A stretch of DNA of 28,489 bases from Firm-04 sp045642925 (GCA_045642925.1 JAZUJW010000078.1:1-28489), one strand, 5' to 3'; positions 8,444 through 17,008 are shown, counted from the stretch's first letter. A program made the numbers and translations. Notes: generated by a model from the sequence alone, not told the origin.

Positions 8444-9977
8444 GGCGTTTCCTCCGTTTTCCAAAAATCATCATGACAACGGCGGCTGCTGCAATGAACG
8501 CTGCGCCAATTATCACCAATATCAGATTGCCGTTTCCGATCACAGAAGCAACCAGACGTTCCTGCTGCAAATGCTGATTCTGCAATTCCCATGTGCCGTT
8601 ATCCACTTTGATATACTGCGATGTCTGGCTCAGACTGATATTCTTTGCCGCACGTACTGCACTTTTGGTTGTGGAAGTCAGACAGACCATAGACTCAGGA
8701 TACAGTCCGCCGTTGGTGATGCGGGCTGTACTCATCAAGCCATCCTGCAAGCAGAGGTTATTGTCCTGCTGTCCCACATGATTCTGCGCCACGACCAGCA
8801 AGCCCTGCACGCCGACATCATACAGGCTGTCAACATATACCCCGCCGCCGTTTTCGTCTGCTGTATTTTCAGAAATCGTGCCGCCGACCAGATATACACG
8901 GTCGGCATTGACGCAAATCGCGCCGCCGTATTCTGCACAATGATTCTGCTTCATGATGTTGTTCCATAGACAGGCACCATTGCTGCCGTTAAAATAGCAC
9001 GCACCGCCGCTTGCATCCGCAGTATTCTCCATAAACACACAGTTCATCACATTCAGCGAATACAGGGATGTGTCGGTATAGATCGCGCCGCCGTCATCTT
9101 TTGCCGTATTTGCACGAAAAATACAATTGGAAATTACATTCGTACCGTCCTTGATATAAATTGCACCGCCCGAATCTTCCGAATAGTTTCCTTCAAATAC
9201 CGCATTCTGAATATTGACCGTGCCGCGTCCGATATAAATTGCGCCGCCATAACAGACATCAGCGCTGTCCATTGCATAATTCGTATAGAATTTTGTACCG
9301 TCGATATTGAGTGTCGGTCTGCCGCCGCGCCGTCCCAATGCAATCGCACCGCCGTTGGACTGACTCATGCAGCCAACCACATTTCCGCCCTGCATCACCA
9401 GTTCCGCACTGTCCTGCAAAGCGATACAGCCTGCGCTGTCACCGCTTGCGCCGCCTGTCAGAATGCCGCCGCACATCGCCATTCCGCGATGCACGGCAGT
9501 CGGTTCAGAGTCTATGATGGTCAGTTTGCTTTTTCCTTTCACGTCAAACAAGCCGCCGCCATCTTCAAATGTCAGCAAACCGCGGTCAATGATATGTCCG
9601 TTCAAGTCCAGCACGATGTGAATATTGCCGTCCAGCATCATCCTGCCGTTTTCGAATGCAGGAATCAGGTCGGAAGTCACAGAATAAAACTGCAAAACTG
9701 CATTTTCACGCAGATTCGTCCCGAAGACACCGTTTTTTGCGATCCAGTCTTTTTGCAGAGTCATGGTGATCTCTGCACCTGATTTTTCTGCAATGCCCAC
9801 AGCATAATTCCACGCTTGCGATAGATCGTCAAAGGATACATCGCCTTCTTTGGTATAAAGGATTGCCGCTGCATCTTCCGTCGAAGCGGCAGATGCAGCC
9901 ATCGGCAGCAGCCATGTCATTGATAAGACTACAGCCATTGCGGCGATCCTGTTTTTCCAGCTCCATTTGTGTGTCAC
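8430..9977 (-). CDS. Pmp-like beta-helix surface protein with C-terminal membrane anchor
   Basis: This 515-residue protein has a signal peptide (about 1-31). A parallel beta-helix region follows with repeated GGA(I/C) units: NGGAIAL, GGAIYIGRG, GGAIYIKDG, GGAIYTDT, GGACYFNG, GGAICVN and GGGVYVDS. Each is followed by a short FxxN-like or N-rich turn, as in chlamydial Pmp-type and other right-handed beta-helix proteins, which often serve as adhesins or sugar-binding surfaces. It ends in one hydrophobic helix (about 483-505) and a basic tail (KRRKRHAKP), which fixes the beta-helix on the outer face of the membrane. There is no LPXTG-like motif before the helix. The start is GTG at 9977 with AGGGAG 9 nt upstream. 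It lies 27 bp after one paralogue and overlaps the giant one by 14 bp, so it belongs to the same operon. Confidence 0.85.
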   Translation of the reverse strand: MTHKWSWKNRIAAMAVVLSMTWLLPMAASAASTEDAAAILYTKEGDVSFDDLSQAWNYAVGIAEKSGAEITMTLQKDWIAKNGVFGTNLRENAVLQFYSVTSDLIPAFENGRMMLDGNIHIVLDLNGHIIDRGLLTFEDGGGLFDVKGKSKLTIIDSEPTAVHRGMAMCGGILTGGASGDSAGCIALQDSAELVMQGGNVVGCMSQSNGGAIALGRRGGRPTLNIDGTKFYTNYAMDSADVCYGGAIYIGRGTVNIQNAVFEGNYSEDSGGAIYIKDGTNVISNCIFRANTAKDDGGAIYTDTSLYSLNVMNCVFMENTADASGGACYFNGSNGACLWNNIMKQNHCAEYGGAICVNADRVYLVGGTISENTADENGGGVYVDSLYDVGVQGLLVVAQNHVGQQDNNLCLQDGLMSTARITNGGLYPESMVCLTSTTKSAVRAAKNISLSQTSQYIKVDNGTWELQNQHLQQERLVASVIGNGNLILVIIGAAFIAAAAVVMMIFGKRRKRHAKP

Positions 9978-10004
9978 ATTTTCTCACTCCCTGCCGATTG
10001 GGAT

Positions 10005-12131
10005 TCAGACCGCTGCCGGCTTCTTTTTCTTTTTCCGCAGCATCATACCGAGTGCAGCGCCCAGCATCGCACCTGCCCCTACGCCGATGCCGCCTGCCAA
10101 AGCCGCCACGCCGCCGCTGAACGTACTGCCTGCATAAGAAAGGCTGCTGCGTTTGAAGAACAGATAGGTTCCGTTGACGTGATCATCTTCGCCTGTGTAT
10201 GCCTTTGCCGTCAGGTTTGCGGCACTCAGACTGCCAAACATATGCGCCGCACCATTGCAGTTCAGCGGCAGTTTTGCCGTTCCGCACTGCACTTGAAGAT
10301 TGGCAGTGATCGGTGCGCCTGCTTCGGGATCTTTGGTATAGTAAAGCATCAGCCACCCTTGGGTACTGTCATGTCCGTTGACATCCGCACTGCCGCCGTC
10401 CGTGGTTTCTGCCGCTTGATAATATACGTACTCACTGGTATTGCGATTGGAATGTGTATCCAGCAAAAACTGCGGTACTCGTTCATATGGTTTTCCCGTA
10501 TTGGCAATGACGATTGCCTGAATCGAAAAATAGAGTGAGAATACCGCCAACAGAATGGTCACAATAAAACATACTTTCGCCACGATTGCAAACAAATTGA
10601 CAACAGGGCTTGTCGAATGAAACATAAAAAATCGTTCCACAACATTAAATGAAGCGTCAAGGCCATTATTATAAATCAAACGGATACCTGAAGAACCAAC
10701 CTTCCGCACGGCAGAACCGGCTATCGCAGAACACAGACTGACAAATGCAACTGTGAGCACACCCATCAGCGCTGTTGCGCCCCATAGAATGCCGACTGCT
10801 GTACCACGGCTTTCGTTATACGAAGTCGACCACAATGCATCATACCATTTATCCGTACTGGAATTGCTGTGTTCCACTGCATCACCTGTCAGTGCCACAC
10901 TGCCGTCAAAAAGGCGCTGGTCTACGCCGTCATATACCGACACCGTTTCAAGCTGACTGATATAGCCGTCAAACGCTGTTTTACTTTCTGCATTCCATTC
11001 TTCTGATTTGCAAATGGCAGAAAGGATATTCTGTTTGAAGCCTGTCATTGCCATTTGGGAGACCTGCGCCTCACTCATGGCTTCCACCAGCGGATACAGT
11101 TCATACAGTTCCACATCCGCGGAAGGACGGTTGAAGAAATCCAGCATGGCATCGCCGTCATACTCCAGTTCCATCAGGGTTTCATAAATCATGATGTCAT
11201 TTGTCGTATCCACACTTGCCACAACATCACTTACTTCCTTTTCTTCTGCGGTCAGTTCCTCACCCGTTTCACTTGCAGTATATTCCAGCACTTCTGAGAT
11301 ATCGTACACAGCATCGCCGTCTGCTTCCTCCTGCAAATATGTATTTTCCACCGTTTGCAGAAGGTCGTACAGTGCATCCCATGCATCCAGCAATGTCCGC
11401 GCATCATTCTCATAGTCTGCATTCATGACCTTTTCGGCTTTGCTTGCAGTCAGATAGATGCTGGTATAACGGTCTTCAATGTCATCATAGGTCAGCTTGG
11501 AAAAACGGTCAAGCCATGTATCGTTTGCATCATCGCTTGCCATCGCAAGTGCCTGCTCAACAGCAATCATGAGCTGTGAATTGCCTTTCATGACCACATC
11601 CCGCAGTAAATCGCGCTTGCCGTCCTTCAGTTCGCATTCCAGCAGAAAATCACCCATCCCCTGCTCCGTATCATCCACAATGACCTTGTTCATCAGTGTG
11701 TATGCATACAGCGCATTTTGTGTTTTCTTCTGATAATTCGCACGGTATTCCTCAATGGCAGGAATCAGGTTCTCAATATTGCGGTTGACGGTCTCACGGT
11801 TTTCCTCCAGCAGCTTCTCATATTCTGAAAAGCTGTAGTCGCCTTTCATATTCATGAACGCGATATCTGTAATTGCTTCCGAAGCATTTTTTGTCGTTTT
11901 GTAGCCGATGTACACATTCGGGCCAAGCGTACTGTTCACATCGGTCGGCACGATCTCATAGCCCTTTCCGTGGAGTACCTTTTCGCCTTCGGCATAAGAA
12001 CTGCCCACATAGATCTGAATATCCGAAATATATTTTGTAGCTGTTCCGGCAGCATATGCCTGCAAAGGCTCATGCACTGCGGTAATTGCACAGACAATTC
12101 CTGCCAAAAATCTCATCAAACGTTTCTTCAT
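10005..12131 (-). CDS. Exported membrane protein, paralogue B of the beta-prism-like family
   Basis: The protein has 708 residues: signal peptide (1-28), first module with VYIGYKTTKNASEAITDI (73-90), helical extracellular domain with DTWLDRF (204-210) and LYPLVEAMSEAQ (345-356), transmembrane helix about 445-474, a short basic cytoplasmic loop, a second helix about 511-543, and an extracellular second module with LMLYYTKDPEAGAPITA (594-610). A Gly/Ala-rich third helix (672-697) and a lysine-rich tail end it. The topology is therefore outside-in-out-in. It aligns along its whole length with the neighbouring 762-aa protein and with the N-terminal part of the giant protein. I recognise no enzyme motif. 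The ribosome site GAGGAGG overlaps the upstream gene's stop codon and the gap is only 3 bp, so translation is probably coupled. Confidence 0.85.
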   Translation of the reverse strand: MKKRLMRFLAGIVCAITAVHEPLQAYAAGTATKYISDIQIYVGSSYAEGEKVLHGKGYEIVPTDVNSTLGPNVYIGYKTTKNASEAITDIAFMNMKGDYSFSEYEKLLEENRETVNRNIENLIPAIEEYRANYQKKTQNALYAYTLMNKVIVDDTEQGMGDFLLECELKDGKRDLLRDVVMKGNSQLMIAVEQALAMASDDANDTWLDRFSKLTYDDIEDRYTSIYLTASKAEKVMNADYENDARTLLDAWDALYDLLQTVENTYLQEEADGDAVYDISEVLEYTASETGEELTAEEKEVSDVVASVDTTNDIMIYETLMELEYDGDAMLDFFNRPSADVELYELYPLVEAMSEAQVSQMAMTGFKQNILSAICKSEEWNAESKTAFDGYISQLETVSVYDGVDQRLFDGSVALTGDAVEHSNSSTDKWYDALWSTSYNESRGTAVGILWGATALMGVLTVAFVSLCSAIAGSAVRKVGSSGIRLIYNNGLDASFNVVERFFMFHSTSPVVNLFAIVAKVCFIVTILLAVFSLYFSIQAIVIANTGKPYERVPQFLLDTHSNRNTSEYVYYQAAETTDGGSADVNGHDSTQGWLMLYYTKDPEAGAPITANLQVQCGTAKLPLNCNGAAHMFGSLSAANLTAKAYTGEDDHVNGTYLFFKRSSLSYAGSTFSGGVAALAGGIGVGAGAMLGAALGMMLRKKKKKPAAV

Positions 12132-12134
12132 TTC

Positions 12135-14423
12135 TTATGCCTCCTCTGCCAGATGCTTCTTACGGGGTTTTGCAAGCAGAAAACTGACTGCGAATCCGAT
12201 CACTGCGCCGCCTGCACCCAGCAGTGCCAGCACGCCGCCCGTAAAGACGGAACCCGTAAACGCCTTGCTGTCTGTTTCATAATACAGATACAACCCGTTT
12301 ACTTCATCATTGTACGTATATGCCTCATCCACAAGATTCTGCGCATTGCCGTATCCGAACATCGTCAGCGGTACGGCATTGATGCCTGCTTTTTCGCCGT
12401 TATGTTTGATGGAAAAGTTCGCCACAATGGGCTTTCCTGCATTTGCATCTCTTGTATAGTAAAGCGCAAGCCATTCCTTTCCGATATCGCCGTTCAAGTC
12501 ACCATATTCGCCAAGGAATTCGCGTTCTTCCGTACAATATTTGGTTTTGTCCTTGCGGTTGCAGGTGACACATTGGTAATAAGTGTATACCTTCTTTTCA
12601 TTTTCATCCGTAGACTGATTGACCATCACAGACGGAATGGGCAGATAATCACGGTGATAGTATGCATAGAGGTCGATAGATGCCATCACAACGGTCGCAA
12701 TCATCATCAGCGCCGCAAGGATACAAAGGACATTGCCGATCATATTCAGGCAATTCTTGGTAGTGGAATAATTCTTTTTGCCGATCATGGCTTCCTGTAA
12801 CTCATTTTCATTATCAAGAGCATCTTCTATATTTTCGATCTCGTCATCCAAGTCTTCAATTTCCCGACTCAGTTCATCTGACGGTTCGATCTCAGCACGC
12901 GCCCTCAATTCTGAAATCCGAGTCCTGTTTTCGTTCAGGGTTTTCGTCAGGGATTCCTGCGCATTCTGCACATTTCTTTCGTTCCCTATAACCCCTTCAA
13001 TTGATCGGTTATAAGCATATGCCCCGACTTTCAATGCGACACCTGAAAGCGCCAAAACGCAAAAGCCCAATCCGAGAAACAGCGTTGTCGAAGAAATTCC
13101 ATCCGCATACCAACTGTCCATATAGCTTTGCGGAGAAGTATTTTCCAGTTCCCGCGCAGAATGTGTCAGTGCAATGTTTTCATCAAAGCGGTCAATTTCC
13201 ACGCCCAAATACACCGGAAGTTCCTCCGATTCTGCGATCATGTCTTTTGCCTTTTCATATGTCGTTTTCCATCCCGCCTCATCCAGCAGACCAACATTCA
13301 GCAGACGGTCGATCGAAACATAGGACATACAAGCACGCTGTCCTTGTGTCATGGATTCGATCAGCGGATACAGCAATGCTCTGTCATCTGCATCGCCCGC
13401 AAAATCAAATGCATCATCCGTCAGGAATTCCAGCAGCGTACCATCCTCATACTTGATTTTTTCCAGCGCCGTGTAAACTTCACCTGCACTTGTCCAAAGC
13501 ATATAATCTGCATTCGTCTGTTCTGCGAAAGCGGCAGTAATGTCCGCTTCACTGTCTGCAAAACTGACAGACGCATTGCAGTAATTGTCCAGAAACGGCT
13601 GCAAGTCCTTCAAGGATGCCGCAAGTTCCCGCGCATCGTTGTCGTATTCTGCTGCCATCAGCTTTTCGATTTTGGAAACAGGCAGGTTCTTGTTTTCTGC
13701 TTCAAACGATTCATACAGCGCATCATATCCGCCGATTTCCTGCAAGCGGTCAAGCCATGTGTCCTTGTTCGTGTCCGATGCCATCAGCAAATTCTGTTCG
13801 ATTGCCAGTGTCGCACAGGAATTTCCCATCATCAGGATTTTCGTCATGTCTGCATAACCTTTCGGATTCGCCGCATACTGTTCTTCGCTGACTTCTTCCC
13901 GAATCGGTGACAGCAGAAGTTCACCCATATTTTTTCCCGTGTCGATATCATAAAGCTGATCCATCATATCATGCGCCATGACTGCTTTTGCCTTGCCCGC
14001 TTTATAATTTGCACGATATTCTGTCAGCGAATCTTTCAGGTCATCAATAAAGAGCTGCGTTGTCTGCTTTTCTTCTTCCAGCAGTTTTTTGTAGTCATCG
14101 TAGCTGTACTGTCCGTTCATGTTCATCACTTTCATATCCGTGATGGCAAGACTGGGATCTTTCGTGGTTTTGTAGCCGAGATACACGGCTCTGGACTGTG
14201 TCAGAATGGAATCTGCCTTTTCATTCAGATTTTGTTCAATGACCGTATAGCCTCTGTCTTTGAGCCATTGCTTTGCTTCTTCCTCATTATCGCCGTAACT
14301 GAGTTTCACTTCACTCAGGTATGTCGGTGAAGCTGCGGCAAATGCCTGAAGCGGATTCTGGAAGGTCAGAACCGCACCAAGCGCAGCGGCAATCATTTTC
14401 GATACGATTCGCTTTCTGTTCAT
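12135..14423 (-). CDS. Exported membrane protein, paralogue A, with cytoplasmic coiled coil
   Basis: First gene of the operon, about 762 residues. It has a signal peptide ending near AFAAA (about 28-31), a first module with VYLGYKTTKDPSLAITDM, a helical domain with KDTWLDRLQ and LLYPLIESMTQGQ, a membrane helix, then about 85 charged residues that read as a coiled coil (Glu/Asp/Leu-rich, from NERNVQN to NELQEAM). A second helix, an extracellular CxxC-containing loop (CVTC), a second module with LALYYTRDANAGKPIVA, a Gly-rich third helix and a basic tail (KPRKKH) follow. The coiled coil should lie in the cytoplasm and is absent from the two paralogues. Three ATGs in a row (14429, 14426, 14423) follow AAGGAG. 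I choose 14423 or 14426 on spacing. The ATG at 14477 lies within the promoter and is rejected. Confidence 0.85.
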   Translation of the reverse strand: MNRKRIVSKMIAAALGAVLTFQNPLQAFAAASPTYLSEVKLSYGDNEEEAKQWLKDRGYTVIEQNLNEKADSILTQSRAVYLGYKTTKDPSLAITDMKVMNMNGQYSYDDYKKLLEEEKQTTQLFIDDLKDSLTEYRANYKAGKAKAVMAHDMMDQLYDIDTGKNMGELLLSPIREEVSEEQYAANPKGYADMTKILMMGNSCATLAIEQNLLMASDTNKDTWLDRLQEIGGYDALYESFEAENKNLPVSKIEKLMAAEYDNDARELAASLKDLQPFLDNYCNASVSFADSEADITAAFAEQTNADYMLWTSAGEVYTALEKIKYEDGTLLEFLTDDAFDFAGDADDRALLYPLIESMTQGQRACMSYVSIDRLLNVGLLDEAGWKTTYEKAKDMIAESEELPVYLGVEIDRFDENIALTHSARELENTSPQSYMDSWYADGISSTTLFLGLGFCVLALSGVALKVGAYAYNRSIEGVIGNERNVQNAQESLTKTLNENRTRISELRARAEIEPSDELSREIEDLDDEIENIEDALDNENELQEAMIGKKNYSTTKNCLNMIGNVLCILAALMMIATVVMASIDLYAYYHRDYLPIPSVMVNQSTDENEKKVYTYYQCVTCNRKDKTKYCTEEREFLGEYGDLNGDIGKEWLALYYTRDANAGKPIVANFSIKHNGEKAGINAVPLTMFGYGNAQNLVDEAYTYNDEVNGLYLYYETDSKAFTGSVFTGGVLALLGAGGAVIGFAVSFLLAKPRKKHLAEEA

Positions 14424-14448
14424 CATCATTTCTCCTTTTTCATTGCAA

Positions 14449-14477
14449 AGTATCAGGATACATTTTTGCTTTTTCAA
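14449..14477 (-). promoter_or_regulatory. Candidate sigma-A promoter of the five-gene operon
   Basis: On the minus strand, -35 TTGAAA (14472-14477) and -10 GATACT (14449-14454) are 17 bp apart. The predicted transcript begins near 14442 and reaches the AAGGAG site at about 14432-14437 within a few bases, which makes a short leader. No other good promoter is visible between the five genes. Confidence 0.6.
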
Positions 14478-14556
14478 ATATCATGCGCTATGAATTTGTC
14501 TATTTGTAAATATTTGTTAAAAATCAACAGCCTGGATAATTTTCCCGAATAACAGT

Positions 14557-14587
14557 TCATCCCCACTGCATATGACAGTGGGGATGA
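14557..14587 (-). terminator. 12-bp stem-loop, possible terminator
   Basis: TCATCCCCACTG (14557-14568) pairs perfectly with 14576-14587 around a 7-nt loop. It lies about 40 bp after the stop of the dockerin/LRR gene and before the promoter of the next operon, where a terminator is expected. No T run follows on either strand, so the role is uncertain. Confidence 0.45.
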
Positions 14588-14628
14588 AGATATTACATAC
14601 TGCATTTTCATGCAAACAGGAGTCAATT

Positions 14629-16767
14629 TTATTCAATAAAGAAAAACGAACGGTTAAACTGAAGCGCATATTTCATTGCAGTTGAACCCTCAAAACAATG
14701 AATGACTGTGGTATCATAACAAAACGTTTCATTAAAGACCAGAGAACATTTCGGATTACGGATGAACAAATCGGTCATCTCACCGCACGCACTGAATACG
14801 CTATCACCAAGCACAGCCACACTTGCGGGCAAATCTACGGTCTGCAATCCTGCACCATCAAATGCATGGCTGCCGATGGAATGCAGCTTTTCGGGGAATT
14901 CCACGACCCTCAAGGCATGGCAGCTTGCAAAGGCATCATTTCCAATCGTAAGCAGATTTTCAGGCAGATAAATCGTTTGCAGCTCCTGGCAGCCATAAAA
15001 AGCAGCCTGCTGAATTTCGGTCATGCTGTCGGGCAGTGTCACCATGGAAACCACCGAACCGATAAAGCACTCTTGCGGCAGCACCTTCACTCCCTCCGGA
15101 ATGACAATGGAGGTGATGCGGCATTCCTGAAATGCTCTTGCACCGATCGTTTCCAGCGTATCAGGCAGCTGTACGCCAATCACCTGATTAATGTTTTTAT
15201 ACCCGGAAAACGCATCTTCTGCAAGCGCAGTCACAGGACAGCCTTCGATTTCTGACGGTACTTCCAGATTGAGCTGTTCAGCAATATCTTCGCTGTATAC
15301 GCTCAAAATCGTTGCCTTCTGGTTTTCCAGTTTGTAGTACAGATGTTCCTTTTCCAGAACGCCCAGTTTGACAAATTCATCTGTCGCAGTAAAACGCAGC
15401 TTATTCATCAAGCAGAACTCCTGAATTTTCGAATCTGCTTCCGAAATGAATGTTGTATGATACAACGGCACACGCAGCTGCACATCACAGCTTGGATTCA
15501 TAAAGGTTATGGTCTCCAGGGAAGGACAGGTCATTATAAAATCAACATTGAGGGCAGTAATCATGATCGGAATGGTCAGGGATTTCAGCTTTGTGCAGTT
15601 TGAAAATGCATTTTCTCCGATTGTCGTCAGGTCAGCGGACAGAGACAACGATTCCAGTGAGGGACAATTCATAAACGCACTGTTGCCCATGAAAAGAACA
15701 CTGTCTGCCATATCAACAGTTTTCAGGTTCGGCAGTTCGGCGAACAGTCCATCACTGATTGCAAGCACGCCGTCTGCAATCTGGATCGAACGAATGGTAC
15801 TGCGGTACGCATCCCATGGAATTTCTTTACTGGATCCATAAGTTGCCATTTCGCCTTGTCCGCGAATCAGCAGCGTGCCATCCTTCGAAAGCAGCCATTC
15901 CACTTCTTCACCGCAGCTACCCGAAGCTCTCAGATTATTTTCGTCAAATGTGGCAGTCGTATTTGTTGTGGTTGTCGTTTCGGAAGAAACAGGGGCAGTT
16001 GTCGGTGACGTAGAAGCCGAATTGGGCTGTGCATTGATGACACAATGACCAAAGCCTGCTTCCACTTCCAGGGCGTTATCATTGTAAAGTGCGGTGTAAT
16101 GCTTGCTGTCTGCCTGCTCCACGATCCAGACTGCCAATGACTGCGGTGCACTCAGATAATCTGCAACCTTGAAGTCAACATAAACGACGGCTGCACCATC
16201 TTCAGCAGTCTGTGCGGCACCGTTCTTTGTTACCCAGCCCACATAGGTCGGGTATGTATCAAGATGTGCCTCCAGTATCAGGTCCTTGTAGGCTTCGCCT
16301 GCACGCACTGCAACCGGTGTCAGATACTTGTCATAGTTGAAATAAATCTCTCCGGCCGCAGTGCCTTCGTCGCCATAAACACAAATCGGAATGGAAACGA
16401 TTTCGCCCGCTTTGGCTTCGACATCCTTCATCGCAAGGCAATAAGGCTTTATACATTGCAGAATCGCAGAAACATCTTCATAATTGACAACGCTGTCGGC
16501 ATTGATGTCCAGCACAGCGCCCACCGGAATCTGCACAGTCGTATCTTCGCCGACAATTCGCGCCAACAAAATCGCATCTGCCACAGACACACTGCCGTTC
16601 GCATTGACATCGCCCAGCCGCGCCTGCTTTACATCGGCAGAAACGGCTGCTGTATCAGATGGCTGTGTCGTATCATCTGCTGCATTCGCAGACCATTGCA
16701 ATGTGGATAAGCTGTTGGTTCCGATAATCATGGCACTGACCAAAGCAGCTAAATGTTTATTCTTCAT
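14629..16767 (-). CDS. Dockerin / cohesin-like / BspA-type LRR secreted protein
   Basis: This 712-residue protein has a signal peptide (1-30) and a type I dockerin at 52-106 with two calcium loops (DVNANGSVSVAD and DINADSVVNYED). A cohesin-like beta-sandwich follows (about 114-246: AGEIVSIPICVYGD, FNYDKYL, VVYVDFKV), then a Ser/Thr-rich linker (249-273). The rest is BspA-type leucine-rich repeats (280-712), opening with the usual cap SGSCGEEVEWLLSKDGTL and repeating the IG..AF..C..L..(I/V).LP unit. Dockerins bind cohesins on scaffold proteins, and BspA repeats bind host or matrix proteins. Having both dockerin and cohesin-like parts suggests an adaptor in a cellulosome-like complex. An N-terminal dockerin is less usual than a C-terminal one. 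The start has GGAGGAG 6 nt upstream. Confidence 0.88.
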   Translation of the reverse strand: MKNKHLAALVSAMIIGTNSLSTLQWSANAADDTTQPSDTAAVSADVKQARLGDVNANGSVSVADAILLARIVGEDTTVQIPVGAVLDINADSVVNYEDVSAILQCIKPYCLAMKDVEAKAGEIVSIPICVYGDEGTAAGEIYFNYDKYLTPVAVRAGEAYKDLILEAHLDTYPTYVGWVTKNGAAQTAEDGAAVVYVDFKVADYLSAPQSLAVWIVEQADSKHYTALYNDNALEVEAGFGHCVINAQPNSASTSPTTAPVSSETTTTTNTTATFDENNLRASGSCGEEVEWLLSKDGTLLIRGQGEMATYGSSKEIPWDAYRSTIRSIQIADGVLAISDGLFAELPNLKTVDMADSVLFMGNSAFMNCPSLESLSLSADLTTIGENAFSNCTKLKSLTIPIMITALNVDFIMTCPSLETITFMNPSCDVQLRVPLYHTTFISEADSKIQEFCLMNKLRFTATDEFVKLGVLEKEHLYYKLENQKATILSVYSEDIAEQLNLEVPSEIEGCPVTALAEDAFSGYKNINQVIGVQLPDTLETIGARAFQECRITSIVIPEGVKVLPQECFIGSVVSMVTLPDSMTEIQQAAFYGCQELQTIYLPENLLTIGNDAFASCHALRVVEFPEKLHSIGSHAFDGAGLQTVDLPASVAVLGDSVFSACGEMTDLFIRNPKCSLVFNETFCYDTTVIHCFEGSTAMKYALQFNRSFFFIE

Positions 16768-16835
16768 GTATACTCCTCCAAAAAAGTATTTTTCATTTGA
16801 AATGCTGAATGGATGGGGTTGCCCCTATCATATTT

Positions 16836-16877
16836 ATTATATCATAATATTATGAATTATTCTTGAACAAGAATAAT
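16836..16877 (-). promoter_or_regulatory. Candidate promoter with overlapping palindromic operator
   Basis: A minus-strand -10 TATAAT lies at 16836-16841, about 70 bp before the dockerin/LRR start. Where the -35 should be, there is a 10-bp inverted repeat with a 2-nt centre (ATTATTCTTG at 16856-16865, CAAGAATAAT at 16868-16877), and a second 12-bp AT palindrome lies at 16843-16854. No good -35 is visible. The arrangement fits a regulated promoter whose protein-binding site covers the -35, but no regulator gene is nearby. Confidence 0.4.
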
Positions 16878-16975
16878 AATTGTACATGATGACGAAATAT
16901 ACGTTGCCAAACAAAATTCAAATGTTAAAAATGGCAATGGTTAAGAATCCCATCCCTGTGCATTCATAACAAAAC

Positions 16976-17008
16976 GGCTCTGTACCAACAGAATGTCAGT
17001 ACAGAGCC
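16976..17008 (-). terminator. Intrinsic terminator of the C-terminal dockerin gene
   Basis: GGCTCTGTAC (16976-16985) pairs perfectly with GTACAGAGCC (16999-17008) around a 13-nt loop, and on the minus strand GTTTTG follows. It lies 35 bp after the stop at 17044, so the two dockerin genes are probably transcribed separately. Confidence 0.75.

Noticed and set aside
8430..9977. Sortase substrate
   Set aside because: The C-terminal helix and basic tail look like a sorting signal, but no LPXTG, NPQTN or similar motif precedes the helix.
12135..14477. Longer start at 14477 for the first operon gene
   Set aside because: That ATG overlaps the candidate -35 and would add a Cys-rich segment before the signal peptide. 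The ATG cluster at 14423-14429 has AAGGAG directly upstream.
16570..16624. Dockerin with degenerate calcium loops
   Set aside because: Both loops keep Asp/Asn at the ligand positions, so there is no reason to call the dockerin inactive.
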